Origin: an uncultured Spirochaetaceae bacterium
Lineage (GTDB): Bacteria > Spirochaetota > Spirochaetia > SZUA-6 > Bin103
NCBI GenBank assembly: GCA_913043885.1
Contig: CAJWOB010000117.1
Location: forward strand, 1 to 7,449
Length of the DNA: 7,449 nt
Direction of reading: 5' to 3'
The notes below the pieces were generated by a model that did no database searches, was not told the origin of the DNA, and saw nothing but the letters and a program-made list of their open reading frames with translations. A program made the position numbers and the translations under genes. Below are positions 1 to 6,171 of the stretch, piece by piece (positions within the stretch are counted from its first letter, which is position 1; each line of letters opens with the position of its first letter).

Positions 1-231
1 GTCGGCCGGCAGCAGGTCCGGGGTAAACTGGATGCGCTGGAAAGTGGCGTCGGTTACCTCGGCCACCGTCTTGACCGCCCGCGTCTTGGCCAGCCCGGGC
101 ACCCCCTCGAGCAGCACGTGGCCACGCGCAAGCAACCCCATCAACATGCCGCGCACCATCTCGCGCTGGCCGATGATGCACTTGCCCACCTCCTCCACGC
201 ACTCCGAGATCAACAGATGGTGCTGCTGCAC
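1..231 (-). CDS. MoxR-family AAA+ ATPase, N-terminal part (runs off left edge)
   Basis: AAA+ ATPase of the MoxR group, chaperone-like proteins that usually act with von Willebrand factor A-domain partners; its target here is unknown because the rest lies outside the window. The visible residues contain the family hallmarks in order: an IIGQ segment, a GHVLLEGVPGLAKT Walker A (P-loop), then FQRIQFTPDLLPAD, which is very typical of MoxR. The Walker B, sensor and lid regions are beyond position 1. The start is uncertain. I give GTG at 231-229, which follows a GGAAAGAG stretch by 12 bases. The same frame is open up to CTG at 264-262, only one codon after the argJ stop and preceded by GGAG at 7-base spacing; that would add 11 residues and also fits the usual MoxR N-terminal length. 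No ATG is available. It lies directly downstream of argJ and is probably cotranscribed with it. Family call is firm; the start is not. Confidence 0.9.
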   Translation of the reverse strand, partial: MQQHHLLISECVEEVGKCIIGQREMVRGMLMGLLARGHVLLEGVPGLAKTRAVKTVAEVTDATFQRIQFTPDLLPAD

Positions 232-267
232 CTGCTCGTCTAGCTCTTTCCAATCGTCTGCCAGGTT

Positions 268-1614
268 TCAGCTCCGGTAGTCTGCGTTCTCGCGAACGTA
301 ATCGTAGCTCAGGTCGGCTGCGAACACGCGTGCGGGCCACCCGTCGCCGCCGGCCGCCGCGCCCCCGCCTGCCGCGCCTCCGGCACCCCGCGACGGGTGG
401 TACTCGATGTCGATGTCGATGGTACGATGGTGGGGCGGGTAGCCGTTGCTGGCGTCGAAGGCCGCCTCCGAGAGGTAGGCGTGCAGCTCCCTTTCCCGTT
501 GCGGATTCAGCTGCAGCTGGCCATCGGCGACCAGCGGTGTGCCGCCCACCGCAACGTGGAGCGTGCCGGTGGCGACGCCCCGATTGCCGAGGTGATCGCC
601 CGCCGCGGCCAGAATGCGGCCGACGTTGGGGTCGTTGCCGAACACCGCACTCTTGACCAGCGGGGAGTTGCCCACCGCCTTGGCCAGCGCCAGCGCGTCG
701 GCCATGCCACGAGCGCGGATGCGCATGACGTGATAGGTGCCCTCGCCGTTACGCACCAAATCCTCGGCGAGGCCGTCGCACACCTCGCGCACCGAGTCGG
801 CGAGGTCGGGATCCCCCGGCTCAGCCGCCGGTGCTGAGCTGAGCAGGAGCGCCATGTCACTGGTGCTCTGGTCACCGTCGACGCTCACCGCGTTGAACGA
901 AGTTGCCACCGCCTCGCCGAGGAGCTCCTGCAGCTCGTCGCGCGACGCCGGGGCATCGGTCATGAGGAAGGCGAGCATGGTGCCCATGTTGGGCTCGATC
1001 ATCCCCGCGCCCTTGGCGACACCCACCACCCGGTGGCCGGCGGCGGTACGGGCGCTGCGTAGCTTGGGATAGGCGTCTGTGGTCATGATAGCCCGCGCGA
1101 CGTCCACTACCGTCGTGGTGCCGAGTCCGCTCACCAGCGCAGGTGCGGCGCCGCACAGCTCCGCCGCCGGTAGACGCCACCCGATAACCCCCGTGGACGC
1201 CGCCAGCAGCAGCTCGGGGGCGATGTCCGCGGCCGCCGCGACCGCGCCAAGTACGGCCTCAGCGGTTGCCCGACCCTCCGGAGCGGCAACGTTGGCGACG
1301 CGGTTGTTGATCACCACGCCCTGCACCGGGCGCCGGGTGGCGATCGCCTCCCTGACGATCTCCACCGGTGCGCCCACAACCAGATTACGGGTGGTTACCG
1401 CGGCGACCGCATCGCTGGGCTGGTCGAGGAGGATGAGTGACAGGCGGATGTCCTGTGGTCGAGCCTCGTCCGCGGGAAGCTCGGCGGGAATGAACTGGGT
1501 CTGCGTGGTGGATAGCCGAAAGCCCGCTGGCAGTGCGCCGCGGGCGTCGAGGGCATCGAGGTACTCCTGCTCGGAGTGATAGACCTCTGCTGTCGCTGGC
1601 GGCGGGGAGTCCAC
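268..1614 (-). CDS. argJ: ArgJ: glutamate N-acetyltransferase / amino-acid N-acetyltransferase
   Basis: Arginine biosynthesis: transfers acetyl from N-acetylornithine to glutamate, and in bifunctional members also uses acetyl-CoA. ArgJ is made as a precursor that cleaves itself before a threonine nucleophile. With the GTG at 1614 as residue 1 (448 residues), the TGVIG segment is near 141-145, the cleavage region AKGAGMIEPNMGTML spans about 200-214 with candidate nucleophile Thr212, then come SVDGDQSTSD, NDPNVGRILAAAGD and the classic C-terminal end YVRENADYRS. The residue before the nucleophile is Gly rather than the common Ala. The frame is open to an ATG at 1812, but that would overlap divergent rmuC by over 100 bases, and the extra residues are low-complexity and unlike ArgJ. 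GTG at 1614 has a GGGGTG element 5 bases upstream and no ATG/TTG/GTG alternative nearby. Somewhat longer than the roughly 400-residue norm because of an N-terminal EVYHSEQEYLDALDARG segment. Mono- versus bifunctional cannot be decided here. Confidence 0.93.
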   Translation of the reverse strand: MDSPPPATAEVYHSEQEYLDALDARGALPAGFRLSTTQTQFIPAELPADEARPQDIRLSLILLDQPSDAVAAVTTRNLVVGAPVEIVREAIATRRPVQGVVINNRVANVAAPEGRATAEAVLGAVAAAADIAPELLLAASTGVIGWRLPAAELCGAAPALVSGLGTTTVVDVARAIMTTDAYPKLRSARTAAGHRVVGVAKGAGMIEPNMGTMLAFLMTDAPASRDELQELLGEAVATSFNAVSVDGDQSTSDMALLLSSAPAAEPGDPDLADSVREVCDGLAEDLVRNGEGTYHVMRIRARGMADALALAKAVGNSPLVKSAVFGNDPNVGRILAAAGDHLGNRGVATGTLHVAVGGTPLVADGQLQLNPQRERELHAYLSEAAFDASNGYPPHHRTIDIDIEYHPSRGAGGAAGGGAAAGGDGWPARVFAADLSYDYVRENADYRS

Positions 1615-1625
1615 AGAGGCACCCC

Positions 1626-1655
1626 ATATTGAGCGCGAGCCCCGAGAGCGGTCAA
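1626..1655 (-). promoter_or_regulatory. Candidate sigma70-type promoter for argJ-moxR
   Basis: On the minus strand TTGACC (1655-1650) is followed after 18 bases by CAATAT (1631-1626). The -35 is 5/6 to consensus; the -10 is weak (3/6) but keeps the critical second A and final T. Transcription would begin near 1619, only a few bases before the chosen argJ GTG at 1614, implying a very short leader. Identified by eye only. Confidence 0.35.
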
Positions 1656-1669
1656 GGATCAGATTTGCG

Positions 1670-1688
1670 GTGTAGGCGCCGCCTACAC
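1670..1688. promoter_or_regulatory. Perfect 19-base inverted repeat between divergent argJ and rmuC
   Basis: The sequence GTGTAGGCG C CGCCTACAC has two 9-base arms that are exact reverse complements around a single central C at 1679. A one-base spacer makes an RNA hairpin unlikely to close tightly, so a DNA operator for a dimeric regulator is a better guess. It sits 17 bases before the rmuC ATG and just upstream of the argJ -35 candidate, so a bound protein could affect both genes. No second copy was noticed in the window. The function is an inference; the symmetry is seen directly. Confidence 0.45.
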
Positions 1689-1705
1689 ATCCGATAGTTG
1701 GAGCA

Positions 1706-2629
1706 ATGGGGGACGGTCTCGCGGGCCTGCCTGCCTCGTCACTCGCAGTGACGTCCGCAGCGCTGCTGGGTGTTGCGGCAGGGGCGCTGGCAGTGCTGCT
1801 GATGCGGCGCATCCGTGCCGGCGGCGCCGGTGTCGGCAGCCACCTGACGCGGCTCGATCAGGTGACGGCGCGGCTGACCGCCTTCGAATCCACCCTGACC
1901 GTTCCGCAGGAACGGGGCCGACTCGGCGAGCTGCTGCTCGAGCAGCTGTTGGCCACCTGGCTGCCCCGGGCGGCCTTCGACACGCAGGTAAGCCTGCCGG
2001 GCGGGGTACGCGTGGACGCCGCGGTCTACCTCGGCGATCGCGTAGTGCCGATCGACAGCAAGTTCCCGCAGGAGGCGCTGACCACAGCGGCGGAGCTGCA
2101 GAACGGCCGGCGCGATTCAGGCCGCCACGCGCTGCGCCGTCACGTCGAGGCCATCTCCGACAAGTACCGGCAGCCGGGAGCCGGCCTCGCCGAGTTTGCC
2201 CTGCTCTACGTGCCCTCCGATGCTCTCTATCTGCGCTGGTTTGGCAGTGACGCCGGCCTAGTCGAGCTGCAGCGGGCGCTGCGACTCGGCGTGGTACCGG
2301 TCGGGCCCTCGGGCCTCTATTTGTACCTGCGCACCGTCAGCCACGCCATGCTGAGCGTGCGCCTGGATGCCGCCGACGCCGGCCTGGCCGACACGGTGCA
2401 GCAGCTGCGGGTAGACGCCGACCGCCTCTCGACCGATCTCCGCCGGGCCGGGCTGCACCTCGATCATCTGCTGAAGAGCCACGACGCGCTCGGCGGCGCC
2501 TGGCAACGGGTAGGCCGTGCGATTGCGCGGCTCGACGGTGGCTGGCACTCGCCGCCGGGCTCTCAGCGGGCAGGGGCGGCCGCGGCGGCGGCATCACCAA
2601 GCCGCAGCTCTACCACCACCGGAAGATGA
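1706..2629 (+). CDS. rmuC: RmuC-family DNA recombination protein
   Basis: RmuC-family protein, proposed to limit recombination at inverted repeats and to carry a nuclease-like (PD-(D/E)XK-related) core. The 307-residue product begins with a hydrophobic segment (about 12-33, ending in RR), which suggests an N-terminal membrane anchor. A short helical spacer follows, then the conserved core: GRLGELLLEQLL (71-82), VRVDAAV (101-107), PIDSKFP (115-121), FALLYVPSDALY (164-175) and VVPVGPSGLYLYL (196-208). Glu75, Asp104, Asp117 and Lys119 would be the nuclease-like residues. It is compact: the long coiled-coil found before the core in E. coli RmuC is nearly absent. The C-terminal tail after about 280 is Ala/Ser/Thr-rich. 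It is the only plus-strand gene, divergent from argJ and convergent with the broken nuclease gene, whose frame it overlaps by 67 bases. The ATG has GGAG only 2 bases upstream, too close for a normal ribosome-binding site. A GATAGT box ends 7 bases before the ATG, which would suit a leaderless transcript. Confidence 0.88.
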   Translation: MGDGLAGLPASSLAVTSAALLGVAAGALAVLLMRRIRAGGAGVGSHLTRLDQVTARLTAFESTLTVPQERGRLGELLLEQLLATWLPRAAFDTQVSLPGGVRVDAAVYLGDRVVPIDSKFPQEALTTAAELQNGRRDSGRHALRRHVEAISDKYRQPGAGLAEFALLYVPSDALYLRWFGSDAGLVELQRALRLGVVPVGPSGLYLYLRTVSHAMLSVRLDAADAGLADTVQQLRVDADRLSTDLRRAGLHLDHLLKSHDALGGAWQRVGRAIARLDGGWHSPPGSQRAGAAAAAASPSRSSTTTGR

Positions 2630-3440
2630 TTGGACGCGCCACCGGCGCGCATCGCCCGCGGCGCGCCAGCGGCGGTCAGCAACCCGTCGGTGGCGACCTG
2701 CAAGCCGCCCGCGTAGAACACACCGTGTGGGTGGGCCAGCCCGGCACTGAGCAGCACGTGATCGATCGCCTTCCAGCTGCCATGATAGTGGTAGCTGCCG
2801 GGCACCGCTGGCGCCGCGCGCGGGATCGCGCCGATGTGGGCCGCGACGCCCTGACCCACCTCGCCGGTCTCGTTCAGGTCCCCGGCGATAACCACATCCA
2901 CGGTGGCATCGTCGCGGAGCAGCTCTGCGATGCGGCGCCGCAAGATCTCGGCGCCGGCACGTCGGTAGCCAGCGGTGGCTCGCTCGCCGCCGCGCTTCGA
3001 CTTCCAGTGGGCGGCAAAGAGATGCAGCGTCTCGCCATTGGGGAGCTCGAGCTCCAACTCCAGTAACGGCCGGGGCGGCGGCGGCACGTCGCGAGCCGCG
3101 GCAGCACGGGCGCCGGCGGACGGCCACGGATCTGCCGCCGGGTCCACCTGCAGCAGCCGGTGCGTCGCACCGGCAGCTTGCTGAGCACGGCGATGCTGGT
3201 GGCGGGACGGGGTGCGACGGTGTAGAGCGCGTCGGCGACGGCCGCTAGCTTGCGGTGGTAGGCCGCCTCGCCCCAGCGGGTCGCGTCGCGGAACTGTGCA
3301 TACTCCCCACCGTCGGCGACGGCGTCGAACAGGTTCTCGACGTTGTAGGTGACCAGCACGAGGGCAGCCTGGTCGGCGCCGCACGAGGCCAAAGCCGTGG
3401 CGCCGGCGAGGATGGCTGCCGCAATCGGTGCTCGCTTCAA
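2563..3440 (-). pseudogene. Broken lipoprotein of the endonuclease/exonuclease/phosphatase (EEP) family
   Basis: Remains of a secreted or lipid-anchored EEP-superfamily hydrolase. The start is TTG at 3440-3438, overlapping the purC TGA (TTGA), so it was the third gene of the clpP-purC run. The N-terminal part has a signal peptide with lipobox LASC (Cys20), then LVTYNVENLFD (Asn33 is the first active-site residue) and TSIAVLSKLPVRRT. Around 3157-3161 the frame shifts by one base: ACCGG where ACCCGG would restore the reading. The second frame then gives LLQVDPAADPWP, LFAAHWKSK (about 3021-2995), VIAGDLNE (about 2892-2869), WKAIDHVLLS and SNHLPVVVEL, ending at a TGA at 2565-2563. The family's DIVALQEVEN block, with the metal-binding Glu, is missing at about 3225, where ADAL runs straight into YTVAPRP. 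The C-terminal SDH motif reads SNH (AAT at 2631-2629). The frameshift alone could be a sequencing error, but three lesions together argue for decay. Its 3' end overlaps rmuC by 67 bases, so there is no room for a terminator. Confidence 0.8.
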
Positions 3441-4432
3441 CCGCCCAGAGCGGCCGTCAGGCGGCGGTACTCCTCTTCGCGGCTATGGCGCTCCGGCGCC
3501 AGCTCGGTGCCGGTTATCTCCCGATACGCCTGGGCGTAGCGGTTGGCGACCTCCAGCCGCAGGCTGTCCGGGACGGGCGGCGGCTCGCCGTCGCCCATGT
3601 AGTCGTGGTCCATCAGCCACTGGCGCAGGTATTCCTTGTCGAGCTTGCGCTGCTTCTGTCCCTCCTGGAACAGAGCCTCGTAGCTGTCGGCATACCAGTA
3701 GCGGCTGGAATCGGGCGTGTGCACCTCATCGGCCAGCACCGGCTCACCGTCGCGGATACCGAACTCGTACTTGGTGTCCACCAGTATCAGTCCCTGACGG
3801 GCGGCATGCTGCACGCCGTATTCGTAGAGTCGCATTGCAGCTCCCTCAACGGCCTCCCATACCTCCCGCTTCACCAGGTTCTGCCCCAACACCTGCTCGC
3901 GGGAGATGCTGATGTCGTGCTCGCCGCTCGGCGCCTTGGTGGCGGGTGTCAGCAGTGGCTGCTCGAAGCGCTGATTGAAGCGCATCCCTTTCGGCAGGGA
4001 GATTCCGGAGACCGCACCCTCGCGCAGATAGTCGCGGTAGGCAGACCCGGTCAGGTAGCCGCGCACCACCACTTCGACGGGGATCACCTCGACCTTGTCC
4101 ACCAGGACACTCCGCGCCGTTACCGGCATGACGATGTGGTTGGGAACCAGATCGGCGGTGGCCCCGAACCAGAACAGCGACATCTGGTTGAGCAGCTGAC
4201 CCTTGAGGGGAATCGTGGTCAGCACCCGATCGAAGGCGGACACGCGATCGGTGGTGATCAGCAGCAGCCGATCGCCAAGATCTATCCAGTCGCGGACCTT
4301 GCCGCTGGCTACCTCGACATCGGCACCGAGCGCCGCCGGGTCGACGGCGTCGAGCGTGGCTGCAAGGTCGCCGGGAGTGGCGACAGCCGGGGCGGCAACA
4401 TCTGGATTGCCGCCCCCGCCAGCGCCGGCCAT
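3437..4432 (-). CDS. purC: PurC: phosphoribosylaminoimidazole-succinocarboxamide (SAICAR) synthase
   Basis: Purine biosynthesis: joins aspartate to CAIR using ATP to make SAICAR in the cytosol. The 331-residue product carries family motifs in order: SGKVRD (43-48, nucleotide-binding loop), RVSAFD (63-68), VVVRGYLTGSAYRDY (121-135), HDISISREQ (172-180), LVDTKYEFG (217-225) and DEVHTPDSSRYW (235-246). It is of the longer roughly 300-residue type, as in yeast, rather than the roughly 237-residue E. coli type, with about 38 extra glycine/alanine-rich residues before the core. The ATG at 4432-4430 directly follows the clpP TAG with no spacer, and no strong ribosome-binding site precedes it, which suggests translational coupling to clpP. 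Its TGA overlaps the TTG of the broken lipoprotein gene. No other purine genes are in the window. Confidence 0.96.
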   Translation of the reverse strand: MAGAGGGGNPDVAAPAVATPGDLAATLDAVDPAALGADVEVASGKVRDWIDLGDRLLLITTDRVSAFDRVLTTIPLKGQLLNQMSLFWFGATADLVPNHIVMPVTARSVLVDKVEVIPVEVVVRGYLTGSAYRDYLREGAVSGISLPKGMRFNQRFEQPLLTPATKAPSGEHDISISREQVLGQNLVKREVWEAVEGAAMRLYEYGVQHAARQGLILVDTKYEFGIRDGEPVLADEVHTPDSSRYWYADSYEALFQEGQKQRKLDKEYLRQWLMDHDYMGDGEPPPVPDSLRLEVANRYAQAYREITGTELAPERHSREEEYRRLTAALGG

Positions 4433-5104
4433 CTACAGCTCGTCTTGGGAACGAACGACCTTGCCGACCAGGCCGTAGGTGATGGCCTCCTCGGCGCTCA
4501 TCCAGTAGTCGCGGTCGGTGTCCTTCTCGACCTCGGCCACACTCTTGCCGGTCTCGTTGGCGATGAGCTCGTTGGCCTTCTGCCGCATCAGGTCCATCTC
4601 GCGGGCGTGGATCTCGATCTCGGTAGCCACACCGCGGAAGCCGGCCGCCGGCTGGTGGATCAGGTAGCGGGAGTTCGGCAGCGCGAAGCGCTGCTCCTTC
4701 GGAGAGGCGAGCAGGATGATGGCACCGGCACTGGCGACCAGCCCCATGCCGATCATCATTACCGGCGGTTTGACGAACCGCATCATGTCCAGGATCGCGA
4801 ACCCTGCGTCGGCATCGCCGCCCGGGCTGTCGATGAAGACCTTGATCGGATCGTCGCTTTCCTGCTCGAGCAGAAGCACCTGGCGGATGACGCGTTCGGC
4901 CAGGCTCTTGTTCACCTCGCCGGTGAGGAGCACGGTGCGCGTCTTGAGGAACTGCTGGGTAACGGCGTCGCCGTCGCCCTTCTTGCCCTCACCCTCTTGG
5001 TCCTCTTCGCCCTCTTCGTCCTCGGCGGGCTCCTGAGCTCGCAGCTGCTGGCGAAAGCGCGCGTCGTCAGCATCGGACAACGGTCCGGTCAACATCTCGT
5101 CCAT
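4433..5104 (-). CDS. clpP: ClpP-type ATP-dependent protease proteolytic subunit with acidic N-terminal extension
   Basis: Serine peptidase of the ClpP family, whose members form barrel-shaped complexes that degrade proteins fed by Clp ATPases. From the ATG at 5104 it is 223 residues. The core has IDSPGGD (91-97), GLVASAGA with nucleophile Ser125, RYLIHQPAAG with His150, and EKDTDRDYWMSAEEAITYGLVG with Asp199, so the catalytic triad is intact. Before the core lies an unusual tail: MDEMLTGPLS, then a low-complexity acidic stretch rich in Glu/Asp/Gly (about 25-46) in place of the normal short propeptide and axial loop. IDSPGG rather than NSPGG, and SAGA rather than SMGA, set it apart from standard ClpP1, so it may be a ClpP2-like paralogue. 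The frame is open to a TTG at 5143, but that lies inside the promoter candidate; ATG 5104 or the next ATG at 5095 is preferred. It heads the clpP-purC-lipoprotein run. Confidence 0.88.
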   Translation of the reverse strand: MDEMLTGPLSDADDARFRQQLRAQEPAEDEEGEEDQEGEGKKGDGDAVTQQFLKTRTVLLTGEVNKSLAERVIRQVLLLEQESDDPIKVFIDSPGGDADAGFAILDMMRFVKPPVMMIGMGLVASAGAIILLASPKEQRFALPNSRYLIHQPAAGFRGVATEIEIHAREMDLMRQKANELIANETGKSVAEVEKDTDRDYWMSAEEAITYGLVGKVVRSQDEL

Positions 5105-5114
5105 GGCCGCCGGG

Positions 5115-5143
5115 AATATACTACTGAGACTCCACACGGCCAA
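5115..5143 (-). promoter_or_regulatory. Candidate promoter for the clpP-purC operon
   Basis: Minus strand TTGGCC (5143-5138), a spacer of exactly 17 bases, then TATATT (5120-5115), which is 4/6 and 5/6 to the sigma70 boxes. It is the best promoter-like match I noticed. It lies between the apbE stop and clpP. Transcription would start near 5108, 3-5 bases before the ATG at 5104, and it excludes the TTG at 5143 as a start codon. Confidence 0.55.
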
Positions 5144-5147
5144 CGGC

Positions 5148-5162
5148 GAGCGGCAAGACCGC

Positions 5163-5164
<2 letters not shown>
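5148..5164 (-). terminator. Short hairpin at the end of apbE, possible weak terminator
   Basis: On the minus strand GAGCGG, loop TCTTG, CCGCTC forms a 6-base-pair stem starting within the apbE TGA stop codon. No run of T follows, so it is at most a weak or factor-assisted terminator, or an RNA 3'-end stabiliser, before the clpP promoter candidate. Confidence 0.3.
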
Positions 5165-6161
<997 letters not shown>

Positions 6162-6171
6162 CTGCGCCCGG

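Noticed and set aside
32..280. An 82-codon plus-strand frame at the left edge.
   Set aside because: It lies opposite the MoxR coding frame, which has a clear Walker A motif.
1670..1688. The palindrome as a rho-independent terminator.
   Set aside because: The spacer is a single base, no T run follows on either strand, and it lies before two gene starts rather than after a gene end.
1615..1812. Extension of ArgJ by 66 residues to the ATG at 1812.
   Set aside because: It would overlap the divergent rmuC start and the intergenic palindrome; the added residues are Ala/Pro/Ser-rich and unlike any ArgJ N-terminus, and GTG 1614 has a plausible ribosome-binding site.
2594..3127. Extra Arg/Ala-rich minus-strand frames within the broken lipoprotein gene.
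   Set aside because: They are third-frame GC-rich translations without motifs; the HWKSK, GDLNE and NHLPV motifs all fall in one frame that is joined to the lipobox frame by a single shift.
5105..5143. TTG at 5143 as the clpP start.
   Set aside because: It coincides with the -35 box of the best promoter candidate, has no ribosome-binding site, and two ATG codons lie just downstream.
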